Numbered from the stretch's first letter, positions 8,391-16,912 are shown. The stretch: 28,273 nt of DNA from an uncultured Catenibacillus sp. (GCA_934339005.1 CAKRHR010000035.1:1-28273); one strand, 5' to 3'. Numbers and translations: made by a program. The notes: generated from the sequence alone by a model not told the origin.

Positions 8391-9446
8391 TTAGTCCTCT
8401 ACTTTCACACCCAGATATGCCAGCACCAGTTTAAATGTCTGGTATACACCATCAATGTGTGTGCGTTCCATACTGTGAGAAGACTGTACGCCCTGACCGA
8501 TTAAAGCTGCACGGATTGGATTGCCGCCTCGCATTGCTGCAGAAGCATCTGAACTATAATGAGGGAATACGTCCACCACATAACCGATGCCGTCACGTTT
8601 CGCCAAATCCATCAATGTATTAGTCATCTGATAATCATACGGACCTGCACTATCCATGGCACAAATAGAAACATGATATTCGTCACCGGATAAATCATCA
8701 CCGACACACCCCATATCTACAGCCAGCATACTTGTAACATTTTCCGGCAGCCAGCTTGCACCACGACCGATTTCTTCATAAGAAGTCAGCATTACTTTTA
8801 CATGCTGATCCGGCACAAGGTTATTATCCTTCATATATTTGAGTGCGCCAAACAACACGCCTGCAGAAGCCTTGTCATCCAAATGTCTGGATTTGATAAA
8901 TCCACTCTCTGTATATTCAAATCTTGGTTCAAAGCTGACATAATCGCCCGCATCTATGCCAAGAGCAATAACATCTTCTTTGGATGCTACGCGCTCATCA
9001 ATGCGGATTTCCATGGATTTTTCCACACGTTCAAGTTTGTAAGCATCATCATGGACATGCACGGATGGTGATGTCGTCAACACTGTACCTGTAAATGTCT
9101 TTCCAGTGCGTCTGGAATGGATTTTGCAATATTCACCCTCGATTGTGGAGAACATATAACCACCCACAGACATAATTTTTAATGTGCCCTGTGCAGTCAC
9201 AGAACGCACCATAGCGCCTAAAGTGTCCACATGTGCTGCCAGACACAATACGTCTTTGGATTCTTCGTCTTTGCCCGGCACATCAATAACCATCGCACCT
9301 GTAGGTGTTATTTCAACTGAATATCCAAGTTTTTGGGCTTCTTCACGTACAACCGGTAAAATCTGTTCTGTATAACCGGATGGACTTGGTGTATTTACCA
9401 GTTTGCCAATCACTTCCGCCATGTAATCTGCATAAATCTGATTCAT
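8391..9446 (-). CDS. M42 family metallo-aminopeptidase
   Basis: Cytosolic two-metal aminopeptidase of the TET/glutamyl-aminopeptidase group (351 residues, usual length), trimming peptides from protein turnover. Likely metal ligands are H72 (AAHVDTLG), D191 (HLDDKAS), E225, D244 (AVDMG) and H324 (SSHSMERTH), with E224 as catalytic base (YEEIG). H296 and D300 lie in the conserved FPHYSSDASA stretch. The start ATG at 9446 is preceded by AGGAGGAACTAAACA. A single gene, convergent with the ABC permease and divergent from the S1-domain gene. Annotation as endoglucanase/FrvX, common for this family, would be a historical misnomer. Confidence 0.93.
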   Translation of the reverse strand: MNQIYADYMAEVIGKLVNTPSPSGYTEQILPVVREEAQKLGYSVEITPTGAMVIDVPGKDEESKDVLCLAAHVDTLGAMVRSVTAQGTLKIMSVGGYMFSTIEGEYCKIHSRRTGKTFTGTVLTTSPSVHVHDDAYKLERVEKSMEIRIDERVASKEDVIALGIDAGDYVSFEPRFEYTESGFIKSRHLDDKASAGVLFGALKYMKDNNLVPDQHVKVMLTSYEEIGRGASWLPENVTSMLAVDMGCVGDDLSGDEYHVSICAMDSAGPYDYQMTNTLMDLAKRDGIGYVVDVFPHYSSDASAAMRGGNPIRAALIGQGVQSSHSMERTHIDGVYQTFKLVLAYLGVKVED

Positions 9447-9488
9447 TGTTTAGTTCCTCCTGATATATCACTAATTTTTATTATTTAC

Positions 9489-9512
9489 ATTATATTAGCG
9501 GGCAGTTCACGA
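9489..9512 (-). promoter_or_regulatory. possible promoter of the M42 peptidase gene
   Basis: A perfect TATAAT lies on the minus strand (9494-9489) about 43 bases before the start codon. The matching -35 window falls inside repeat copy 1 and is a poor match (CGGGTT or GGGTTC), so activation or another start is possible. Confidence 0.4.
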
Positions 9513-9558
9513 ACCCGCGCTAACGCGCTCTACCACCTGTATGCACAGGCTGTTCGTT
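9505..9558. repeat. 54-bp palindromic repeat, copy 1
   Basis: Begins GTTCACGAACCCGCG and ends ACAGGCTGTTCGTT; 51 of 54 positions are identical to the copy at 9638-9691. The ends pair (ACGAAC with GTTCGT) around two small hairpins (CGCG/CGCG and CCTGT/ACAGG), giving a cloverleaf-like shape. On the minus strand it contains words resembling tRNA arms (GGTAGAGCGC, GGGTTCG), but no full tRNA can be folded by eye. Confidence 0.85.
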
Positions 9559-9564
9559 ATGGTA

Positions 9565-9611
9565 ACATCTGGACACTAAATTCGAAAAAACCTCATTAAG
9601 TGTCCAGATGT
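9565..9611. repeat. 13-bp stem hairpin between the two 54-bp repeats
   Basis: ACATCTGGACACT (9565-9577) pairs perfectly with AGTGTCCAGATGT (9599-9611) around a 21-base A-rich loop. There is no T-run after it, and it sits between divergent genes, so termination of a flanking gene is unlikely. Confidence 0.75.
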
Positions 9612-9637
9612 ATATTCTCACTAAGCTTTCAATTTCC

Positions 9638-9691
9638 GTTCACGAACCCGCGCTGCCGCGCTCTACCGCCTGTATGCACAGGCTGTTCGTT
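9638..9691. repeat. 54-bp palindromic repeat, copy 2
   Basis: Direct copy of 9505-9558 with three substitutions: two in the first hairpin loop and one between the hairpins. All paired arms are unchanged, which hints that the folded shape matters. Confidence 0.85.
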
Positions 9692-9694
9692 CAC

Positions 9695-9759
9695 TGACAT
9701 ACATATAAGAAAAACAAATGCCGCTTTTAGCGTCGCTTGTTTTTCTTATATGTATGTCA
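9695..9759. repeat. perfect 23-bp inverted repeat (palindrome)
   Basis: Positions 9695-9717 are perfectly complementary to 9737-9759, around a 19-base GC-richer loop that forms a small inner hairpin (CGC-TTTTA-GCG). Both arms give a T-rich tract (GTTTTTCTT) after the inner hairpin, so it could terminate transcription in either direction. Yet it lies between divergently transcribed genes. It directly follows repeat copy 2 and may belong to the same element. Confidence 0.85.
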
Positions 9760-9798
9760 CATTATATCACACCACTCTCTAAAAAGCAAAAGATGCAC

Positions 9799-9827
9799 TT
9801 GACGAATGGTTGCCGCAAATGTAAACT
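9799..9827 (+). promoter_or_regulatory. sigma-A promoter of the S1-domain gene
   Basis: TTGACG (9799-9804), a 17-bp spacer and TAAACT (9822-9827), about 80 bases before the start at 9908. Confidence 0.55.
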
Positions 9828-9907
9828 GAAACTATGTAAAATTCATTGTAAACATCACTTTACAGCCTGGATTTTTCATGAAATTTAATTACGGGAGGAG
9901 CATTCTA

Positions 9908-10801
9908 ATGGAAACACAGAATATGATGGATGATGCATTAAATTCATTCAAAAAATTAAAAACAGGAGATATCGTCACAGGCGTGGTGGTCGGTGTCAGT
10001 GATACAGAGGTGACTCTCGACTTAAATACTTACTGCGAAGGCATTATCCGCATTGATGAATTGAGTAATGACCCTAAATTTTCAATCAAATCCATCAAAA
10101 CCGGCGATGAAATCACAGCAGTTGTCATTTCTGAAGATGACGGCAATGGCAACATTCTTTTATCTTCAAAACAGGCTGCCGATGAACTTGCATGGGATAA
10201 ACTTCAGCAGATGATGGATGATGGCACAGTACTGACCCTCAAAGTTGGCGGTATCGTCAATGCCGGCGTAATTGTTTATGTTGAAGGCATCCGTGGCTTT
10301 ATCCCTGCTTCACAGCTTTCCTTAAGCTATGTGGAAGACTTAAACCCATGGTTAAATCAGACTGTTGAAGCTAAAATTATTACCGTTGATGAAGCTAAGA
10401 AAAAACTTGTTTTATCCGCAAAAGCTGTTGCAATCGAAAAAGCCGCTGAAGATAAAGCAGTCAAAATCAACCGCGTACAGATTGGCGATGTATTTACAGG
10501 TACTGTTGAAAATATTACAAATTATGGCGCATTTATTGATTTGGGCGATGGTCTGTCAGGTCTTGTACACATCTCACAGATCAGCTTTAAACGTTTAAAA
10601 TCTGTCCATGAAGTGCTCAAAGAAGGGGATAGTGTTAAAGTTAAAGTCATCGCTAACAAAGACGGAAAATTAAGCCTGAGCATCAAAGCCCTTCAGGAAA
10701 ATGAAGAAGTCACAGAAATTCCGGAAGAAGTATTTGAATATAAAGAAGAAGGCAACGCAAGCACAGGACTTGGTGCATTACTTGCAGGACTGAAATTATA
10801 A
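9908..10801 (+). CDS. S1-domain RNA-binding protein, RpsA-like with three S1 repeats
   Basis: A 297-residue protein with three OB-fold S1 motifs, at roughly residues 18-87 (TGDIVTGVVVGVSDTEVTLDL), 105-170 (GTVLTLKVGGIVNAGVIVYVEGIRG) and 190-260 (GDVFTGTVENITNYGAFIDL). The third is the best match to consensus, including GLVHISQIS. Short Firmicute S1 homologues of this kind are annotated as 30S ribosomal protein S1 and may aid mRNA binding, but they are much shorter than the six-domain E. coli protein. The start ATG at 9908 follows GGGAGGAG at 7 bases; an in-frame ATG at 9878 would put that site inside the gene. The gene stands alone with its own promoter and terminator. Confidence 0.88.
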   Translation: METQNMMDDALNSFKKLKTGDIVTGVVVGVSDTEVTLDLNTYCEGIIRIDELSNDPKFSIKSIKTGDEITAVVISEDDGNGNILLSSKQAADELAWDKLQQMMDDGTVLTLKVGGIVNAGVIVYVEGIRGFIPASQLSLSYVEDLNPWLNQTVEAKIITVDEAKKKLVLSAKAVAIEKAAEDKAVKINRVQIGDVFTGTVENITNYGAFIDLGDGLSGLVHISQISFKRLKSVHEVLKEGDSVKVKVIANKDGKLSLSIKALQENEEVTEIPEEVFEYKEEGNASTGLGALLAGLKL

Positions 10802-10928
10802 GCCCGGACATGCTCATGCCAATGTCAAACTATACTTAATAATCCTTTGAAATACAATAAATAATAACTGACTTTAAATAGCAGTGACCTTTTAAGCATC
10901 TGCAATTTAATTATAGTGTCATTTTAAC

Positions 10929-11032
10929 AAAAAACGACTGAATGCACTTTACTATGTATCTCCTCAAAAGTTAGATTCAAAAATCCAACAATTGAAGATT
11001 CTTACACTGTAATATGCATTCAGCCGTTTTTT
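10929..11032. terminator. large bidirectional terminator between S1 gene and glgX
   Basis: An 18-bp stem with one mismatch (10929-10946 with 11015-11032) carries A and T runs at its ends, so each strand reads out into Ts. The 68-base loop is unusually large for a terminator. It serves two convergent genes. No other gene is visible in 10802-11088. Confidence 0.65.
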
Positions 11033-11088
11033 TATTCATACGCAAATTTATAAAATATAATTCAAATCATTTTTGCTGTTGACACACT

Positions 11089-13221
11089 CTAATATGTCCG
11101 TCCTACAAAAACCGCAACAGACCTTGGACGCATCAGGAAATCTGAGTGAATACGCACTTCTTCGCCCTCACTCCATGTATAACGGCCGTGACCGTCACCA
11201 TAAGTATTGACGCTTAAGTACCAATTACCAAGACCAAGCTCTGGCAGTTGAATATACACATCCTCCCAATAAGCATTGACTGCGACATACACCACATCAT
11301 CTCTGCCTTTATACCGGTCATATCCTGCAAAACTAACACCAAATGTGTACTCACCGGATGGAATCTCGTGTGGTCTTCCATGTACATCATGCATATGCAG
11401 CGGCTCCATACCACTGACCGCATCTGTAAGCTGTTTGCGAATCACCGGATGTCTGTGTCTGAAAGCAATCATAAACTTAAAGAATTCAAACATCTCACGA
11501 TTTTCTTTTAACATATCCCAGTTCAGCCATGAAATCAGATTATCCTGACAATAACTGTTGTTATTGCCGTACTGTGTATTACAAAATTCATCGCCTGCCA
11601 AAAACATCGGCGTACCCCGACTGCACATCAGCACAGCACAGGCATTTCGAATCATGCGCTGACGCAATGAATTGACCTCCGGCTGCTCGGTTTCACCTTC
11701 AACACCACAATTCCAGCTTCGATTATCATTCGCTCCATCCTGATTGTTCCAACCATTATTCCAATTGTGTTTTTCATTGTATGAATACAAATCATACAGC
11801 GTAAAACCATCATGACATGTCAGGAAATTGACACAAGAATTATAACCGGCATAAATATCGTTGTGGTCATTGTGATAACCGCCGTACATATCACCGGAAC
11901 CGACAATACTCCAGGCAGCACTGTTAGATTCCCAGTTATCGCCTTTTAAGAAACTGCGCACAGCATCTCTGTAACGTCCGTTCCATTCTGCCCATCGCTT
12001 ATTTGCAGGGAAACTTCCAACCTGATACATACCGCCTGCATCCCAGGCTTCTGCAATTAATTTCACATTTCGCAGAATCGGATCAAATGCCAGCGCTTCC
12101 AGAAGCGGGGGATTGTTCATCGGTTCGCCGCCTGCATTTCGTCCAAGAATACTTGCAAGGTCAAAACGGAAACCATCCACGCGGTAAGTCACCGTCCAGT
12201 AACGCAGACATTCCAGAATCATCTGGCGCACGATTGGATGATTACAATTCAATGTATTGCCACATCCACTGAAATTATAATAGTTGCCGCCCGGTGTGAG
12301 CATATAATAAATCTTATTATCAAAACCTTTAAAACTGAAAATCGGTCCACGTTCATTGCCCTCCGCTGTATGGTTAAATACAACGTCCAGAATAACTTCA
12401 ATATCCGCATCATGCAGTGCTTTGACAAGTTCTTTAAGTTCCTGTCCTTCGTGGTTATATTCATCCGTTGCTGCATAACTGCTATTTGGCGCAAAAAAAC
12501 AGACTGTATTATATCCCCAGTAATCCAGCAGGCGGTTGCCATTCATCTCACGGCTGTCCATATTTTCATCAAATTCAAAAATCGGCATTAGCTCTACAGC
12601 ATTAATCCCAAGCTCTTTCAAATAAGGAATCTTCTCTTTAAGTCCGGCAAATGTGCCTCTGTGTGCAACGCCTGAAGATTCATGCTGTGTAAAACCGCGC
12701 ACATGCAGTTCATAAATCACCAGATCACTCAATTCACGTTTAGACTGTTCCATCGTGCCCCAGTCAAAACTATCCCTGACAACTCTGGCATGATAAGTAC
12801 GCTCTTTTTGTTTGCCCCAATCCGGCTTTCCAATGACAGCCTTTGCATATGGATCCAGCAGGATATTTTTCTTATCATAAAGCTGACCTTTCTTCGGATT
12901 GTTCGGTCCATCGATGCGATATGCATATTCAAACTCGCTGATATCCAGATCAAATACGATCATTGAATACACATCACCAATTCTGTATTCAGCAGGAAAA
13001 GGAAGAACCGCATATGGTTCTTCCTCTCCCTTATGAAACAATAAAAGTTCGCACGATGTACCACCATGTGTGTGTATTGTAAAATTGACACCTTTTCCCG
13101 GCATCGGAATCGCCCCGGGTACATCAAACATGCCCGGACGTACTCCGTATCCACTGATAGCATCAATTGCCTGACGCCCATCTGTGTTTTCTAAAATATG
13201 TCTTGCACCATATGGTTTCAT
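11089..13221 (-). CDS. glgX: glycogen debranching enzyme GlgX / isoamylase-type GH13
   Basis: Cytosolic alpha-1,6-glucosidase removing branches from glycogen or limit dextrins. It has 710 residues, about the family size. An N-terminal CBM48-type beta domain (about 20-130) leads into the GH13 barrel. Region I is DVVFNHTAEG (about 279-289), region II GFRFDLAS with nucleophile D354, region III IAEAWDAGG with acid/base E391, and region IV NFLTCHDGF with D471. The start is taken as the ATG at 13221 behind GGGAG at 7 bases; an in-frame GTG at 13254 lacks a ribosome site. It follows htpG by 34 bases on the same strand with no terminator between, so it probably shares the CIRCE-linked transcript. Confidence 0.92.
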   Translation of the reverse strand: MKPYGARHILENTDGRQAIDAISGYGVRPGMFDVPGAIPMPGKGVNFTIHTHGGTSCELLLFHKGEEEPYAVLPFPAEYRIGDVYSMIVFDLDISEFEYAYRIDGPNNPKKGQLYDKKNILLDPYAKAVIGKPDWGKQKERTYHARVVRDSFDWGTMEQSKRELSDLVIYELHVRGFTQHESSGVAHRGTFAGLKEKIPYLKELGINAVELMPIFEFDENMDSREMNGNRLLDYWGYNTVCFFAPNSSYAATDEYNHEGQELKELVKALHDADIEVILDVVFNHTAEGNERGPIFSFKGFDNKIYYMLTPGGNYYNFSGCGNTLNCNHPIVRQMILECLRYWTVTYRVDGFRFDLASILGRNAGGEPMNNPPLLEALAFDPILRNVKLIAEAWDAGGMYQVGSFPANKRWAEWNGRYRDAVRSFLKGDNWESNSAAWSIVGSGDMYGGYHNDHNDIYAGYNSCVNFLTCHDGFTLYDLYSYNEKHNWNNGWNNQDGANDNRSWNCGVEGETEQPEVNSLRQRMIRNACAVLMCSRGTPMFLAGDEFCNTQYGNNNSYCQDNLISWLNWDMLKENREMFEFFKFMIAFRHRHPVIRKQLTDAVSGMEPLHMHDVHGRPHEIPSGEYTFGVSFAGYDRYKGRDDVVYVAVNAYWEDVYIQLPELGLGNWYLSVNTYGDGHGRYTWSEGEEVRIHSDFLMRPRSVAVFVGRTY

Positions 13222-13255
13222 CTTATGTCTCCCTGATTGCTTCGTGTTCTTCACT

Positions 13256-15256
13256 TTATTTTGTGAGCATCTTCATAATCTTATTGCTGCGCTCTACAAA
13301 TTTTGTAAGTGCATCTGCACTTAATGGTTTGTGAGCCAACAAGGCAAGGTCATAAAGCTGCTGGCAAATCATCTCAGTATTTTCACCCTCTGCATGATTT
13401 AACACGTACTGTACCAGCTCGTTATTGGCATTCAGAACCAAAGTTTCGCCTTCGCCGCCAAACATACTCATATCCATGCCCGGCATAGCGTACATCTTCA
13501 TCATATCCTGCATACGTCTGCTTTCTTCAGACAATGTAATCATGGAGGATGTGTCAGCATTCTTCAACTTCTCAACCTTGACAGTCAACTGTTCTTTACC
13601 AAGAGCTTTCTTAAAGATATCTGTCAGAGTCTTTGTATCTTCTTCAAGTGTTTTTGTATCTTCTTCAGTTGAAGTTTCTTTAAATACGTCTGCAAGGTCT
13701 GTATCAATACGTCTGAACTTCACGCCCTCTTTGGACTGCTCAAGATTTGTCAGGAATGGCTGGTCAATATTATGCTTCAGAATCAGCGCATCCAGACCTT
13801 CTTCTTTAAACATATTGATATACTGTGACTGCTGTACTTCATCTGTCACATAGAATACCTGATTTTCGTGTTTTTCTTTTGCAGCCTCAAGGTAATCATC
13901 AAGTGTGATGTATTTGCCTTCAAGATTCTTATAAATAATATAGTCTTTCATCTTTTCATTAAACTTGGCATCTTTAATGCAGCCGAATTTAATGAATGGG
14001 TTAATGTCATCCCAGTATTTTTCATAGTTTTCACGGTCTGTCTTGCACATACCTGTGAGCTTATCTGCAACCTTCTTTGTGATGTAGTCTGCAATCTTCT
14101 TCACAAAACCATCATTCTGGAGTGCAGAACGGGATACGTTCAGTGGAAGGTCAGGACAATCAATCACACCTTTAAGTAACATCAAAAATTCAGGAATAAC
14201 TTCTTTAATATTATCTGCAATAAATACCTGATTATTGTACAATTTAATCTTGCCTTCGATGGATTCATATTCCATGTTAATCTTAGGGAAATATAAAATA
14301 CCCTTCAGGTTAAATGGATAATCCATATTCAGATGAATCCAGAACAAAGGCTCTTTATAATCCATAAATACTTTACGGTAAAATTCTTTGTATTCGTCCT
14401 CAGTACATTCATTTGGATGTTTTGTCCAAAGTGGATGAATATCGTTCATCAACTGAGGCCTGCGAATAATCTTTGCTTTATTCTTGGCTGGAGAAACTTC
14501 AACAGTTTCTTTTGTGCCGTCTTCATTTTCCTTTTCTTCTGTCTTGGCAGGTTCTACGATAGTTTCAACAACTGTATCTTCTTCTGTCACATCAGCTTCA
14601 TCGATTGTTTCGTATTCCGGTTCATTGCCCTGTTTGGATAAATAAATCTCTACAGGCATGAATGAGCAGTACTTATCGATGACTTCTCTGGCTCTGTATT
14701 CGTTTGCAAATTCAAGGCTTTCTTCATTCAGGAACAATGTAATCTCTGTACCACGTTCTGTTCTGCTGCCTGTTTCCATCACATATTCGCTGTCGCCGTC
14801 ACATTCCCAGTGAACTGGTTCTGCGCCTTCTTTATAGGATAATGTTTCGATTTCAACTTTATCGGCAACCATGAATGCTGAATAAAAACCAAGGCCGAAA
14901 TGACCGATAATCTGATCTTCATTTGTCTTGTCTTTATATTTCTCAAGGAAATCTGTAGCACCTGAAAATGCAATCTGTGTAATGTATTCTTCAACTTCAT
15001 CGGCTGTCATACCGATACCATTATCGATAAACTTCAAAGTCTTGTCATCAGGATTTACAATAACCTGAACTTTGAATTTCTCATTATCTGCGAATTCACA
15101 TTCACCCATCATCTCAAGCTTTTTCACTTTTGTGACAGCATCGCAACCATTAGAAATCAATTCACGGAAGAAAATATCGTGATCTGAATATAACCACTTT
15201 TTAATAATTGGAAATAAGTTTTCGCTGTTAATAGATAAATTACCCTGTTTATTCAT
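13256..15256 (-). CDS. htpG: molecular chaperone HtpG (Hsp90)
   Basis: Cytosolic ATP-dependent Hsp90 homodimer, 666 residues. The GHKL ATP site is clear: ELISNGCDA with N36, DNGIGM at 78-83, and GHFGLGFYSAF at about 118. A charged, Glu/Thr-rich linker of about 45 residues (around 225-270, TVVETIVEPAKTEEKENEDG) separates the N and middle domains and is longer than in many bacterial HtpG proteins. The C-terminal dimerisation region ends at TKFVERSNKIMKMLTK. The true start is the ATG at 15256, 8 bases after AAGGAG; an upstream in-frame GTG lies inside that site. Regulation by HrcA is indicated by the CIRCE at 15420-15446. Confidence 0.97.
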   Translation of the reverse strand: MNKQGNLSINSENLFPIIKKWLYSDHDIFFRELISNGCDAVTKVKKLEMMGECEFADNEKFKVQVIVNPDDKTLKFIDNGIGMTADEVEEYITQIAFSGATDFLEKYKDKTNEDQIIGHFGLGFYSAFMVADKVEIETLSYKEGAEPVHWECDGDSEYVMETGSRTERGTEITLFLNEESLEFANEYRAREVIDKYCSFMPVEIYLSKQGNEPEYETIDEADVTEEDTVVETIVEPAKTEEKENEDGTKETVEVSPAKNKAKIIRRPQLMNDIHPLWTKHPNECTEDEYKEFYRKVFMDYKEPLFWIHLNMDYPFNLKGILYFPKINMEYESIEGKIKLYNNQVFIADNIKEVIPEFLMLLKGVIDCPDLPLNVSRSALQNDGFVKKIADYITKKVADKLTGMCKTDRENYEKYWDDINPFIKFGCIKDAKFNEKMKDYIIYKNLEGKYITLDDYLEAAKEKHENQVFYVTDEVQQSQYINMFKEEGLDALILKHNIDQPFLTNLEQSKEGVKFRRIDTDLADVFKETSTEEDTKTLEEDTKTLTDIFKKALGKEQLTVKVEKLKNADTSSMITLSEESRRMQDMMKMYAMPGMDMSMFGGEGETLVLNANNELVQYVLNHAEGENTEMICQQLYDLALLAHKPLSADALTKFVERSNKIMKMLTK

Positions 15257-15383
15257 CTCTATCACTCCTTATAATCTAAACCATAGCTAGTCATCCCGCG
15301 TCAAGGGTTACACGCAAATCATCTGACTGCTGTAAAATGCAATATAATCTGGCAGATATGCTTTTCCCTACCGGATAATGTCT

Positions 15384-15412
15384 ATTTTAATACTGAGCAA
15401 TACAAATGTCAA
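15384..15412 (-). promoter_or_regulatory. sigma-A promoter of the htpG-glgX operon
   Basis: On the minus strand a perfect TTGACA (15412-15407), a 17-bp spacer and TAAAAT (15389-15384). It lies about 130 bases before htpG and just downstream of the CIRCE element. Confidence 0.75.
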
Positions 15413-15419
15413 CAGAAAA

Positions 15420-15446
15420 TTAGCACTCATTTGTAGTGAGTGCTAA
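15420..15446. promoter_or_regulatory. CIRCE operator (HrcA-binding site) upstream of htpG
   Basis: TTAGCACTC, nine bases, GAGTGCTAA: a perfect match to the CIRCE consensus. Such sites are bound by the heat-shock repressor HrcA and usually control groESL or hrcA-grpE-dnaK. Here it lies between the end of the DUF5721-like gene and the -35 box of htpG, only 7 bases upstream of that -35. Confidence 0.93.
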
Positions 15447-15461
15447 TAATTTATAAAATTT

Positions 15462-15959
15462 TTATTTTTCCGAAAATGCAATATGGTTTTGTCTGAAAAA
15501 CTGCTTTACGGTATCATCCCACAAACGTTCCACGGTCTTATCCATGACAAATGTCTTGAATGAAATACCTGATACACAGATAATCTCACCTTTTTCATAG
15601 CGGATATTCATATACAAACCTTTAATCTCATCCTCGCTGACGGATGTTTTATTGTGCTCCATCAACCAATGTCTGTTCTCCGCCGATAATTCAAATATAA
15701 ATTGAAAACCAAGCGGCAGTTTATGACCTTTAATGACTGAAAATACAAACGGCTTCACGTCCGCCCACACAACCTGTGTCCGTCCGTTCATTGCCTCCTG
15801 CTCCTCCAGTGTATAATAATCCTTATTGAGATTTCCACCAATTCTGAAATCTGTAAATGTCCGTATCAGGGATTCGCCCACATAAAATTTATCAAATGTA
15901 TTCTGCACAAGCAACTTATTGACAAAATCCTTACTGTCTTCTATGACAAGCGCAATCAT
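15462..15959 (-). CDS. DUF5721-like protein
   Basis: A 165-residue soluble protein of unknown function. I recall this sequence type (start MIALVIEDSKDFVNKLL, later FRIGGNLNKDYYTLEE and W-rich stretches such as VVWADVKPFVF) from Lachnospiraceae as DUF5721, but cannot verify it. No signal peptide, membrane helix or catalytic motif is visible. The start lies 4 bases after the transketolase C-subunit stop, with no clear ribosome site of its own, suggesting translational coupling. The stop is followed directly by the CIRCE, which could act as a weak terminator hairpin. Confidence 0.6.
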   Translation of the reverse strand: MIALVIEDSKDFVNKLLVQNTFDKFYVGESLIRTFTDFRIGGNLNKDYYTLEEQEAMNGRTQVVWADVKPFVFSVIKGHKLPLGFQFIFELSAENRHWLMEHNKTSVSEDEIKGLYMNIRYEKGEIICVSGISFKTFVMDKTVERLWDDTVKQFFRQNHIAFSEK

Positions 15960-15963
15960 AAAT

Positions 15964-16908
15964 TTATGCTTCGCACCATGCCTTTACAACTTCATAAATG
16001 CCATCGCCATCCAGTTTGTATTTTTTAAGAAGTTCAACAGCAGGTCCGGATTCACCGAAGACATCCATAACACCATGTTTAAGGACTTTTGTAGGTGCTT
16101 TCTGTGCAAGAACATCACATACAGCACTGCCAAGACCGCCAATCACAGAATGTTCTTCAACAGTAACAACTTTGCCTGTTTTCTTAGCTGCTTCAACAAC
16201 CAAATCTTCATCTAAAGGTTTAATTGTGTGAATGTTAATCACCTGGGCATCGATGCCGTCTGCAGCTAATTTCTCAGCAGCTTCAAGTGCACCGCTGACA
16301 CAAAGACCTGTTGCAATAATTGTCACATCTTTACCGTCACGAAGTTCTACACCTTTACCGATTTCGAATTTGTAATCAGGACGGTCATTAATCACAGGCA
16401 CTGCCAGACGTCCAAAACGCATATAAACAGGACCAACATATTCATAAGCTGCACGAACAGCAGCTTTTGCTTCAATATCATCAGATGGGTTAATCACAAC
16501 CATACCCGGAATTGTACGCATTAAAGCGATATCTTCGTTACACTGGTGTGTCGCACCATCTTCACCTACAGAAATACCTGCATGTGTTGCACCGATTTTA
16601 ACGTTCAAATGTGGATAACCGATGCTGTTTCTTACCTGTTCAAAAGCACGGCCTGCCGCAAACATTGCAAATGTGCTGGCAAATGGTACTTTACCTGTTG
16701 TTGATAAACCTGCTGCAATACCCATCATATTGCTCTCAGCGATACCACAGTCAATATGTCTTTCAGGGAATGCCTTTTTAAAGATATCTGTCTTTGTAGC
16801 GCCTGCAAGGTCTGCATCAAGTACATATAAATCTGCATGCTCTTTACCGATTTCTACGAGCGCATTACCATAACTTTCTCTTGTCGCAATCTTCTTTACA
16901 TCTGCCAT
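15964..16908 (-). CDS. transketolase, C-terminal subunit
   Basis: A 314-residue subunit carrying the pyrimidine-binding and C-terminal domains of transketolase, which moves two-carbon ketol units in the non-oxidative pentose phosphate pathway. Recognisable stretches are GIAESNMMGIAAGLS (with the Glu that contacts thiamine diphosphate), FASTFAMFAAGRAFEQVR, ATHAGISVGEDGATHQ and VVTVEEHSVIGGLGSAV. Its start lies 4 bases after the N-terminal subunit's stop. Split transketolases are normal in Clostridia. It is probably the housekeeping enzyme, although pathway-specific split transketolases exist and sequence alone does not exclude this. Confidence 0.93.
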   Translation of the reverse strand: MADVKKIATRESYGNALVEIGKEHADLYVLDADLAGATKTDIFKKAFPERHIDCGIAESNMMGIAAGLSTTGKVPFASTFAMFAAGRAFEQVRNSIGYPHLNVKIGATHAGISVGEDGATHQCNEDIALMRTIPGMVVINPSDDIEAKAAVRAAYEYVGPVYMRFGRLAVPVINDRPDYKFEIGKGVELRDGKDVTIIATGLCVSGALEAAEKLAADGIDAQVINIHTIKPLDEDLVVEAAKKTGKVVTVEEHSVIGGLGSAVCDVLAQKAPTKVLKHGVMDVFGESGPAVELLKKYKLDGDGIYEVVKAWCEA

Positions 16909-16912
16909 GGTC

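Noticed and set aside
9505..9691. tRNA gene or CRISPR array at the 54-bp repeats
   Set aside because: Only two copies with an unrelated 79-base interval, no cas genes, and no complete acceptor/anticodon/T-arm fold.
12238..12591. 117-codon plus-strand ORF inside glgX
   Set aside because: It lies fully antisense to a gene with complete GH13 motifs, lacks a ribosome site and has no domain-like sequence; a shadow frame.
13425..14179. Long plus-strand ORFs opposite htpG
   Set aside because: Complete overlap with HtpG on the other strand and no independent evidence of translation.
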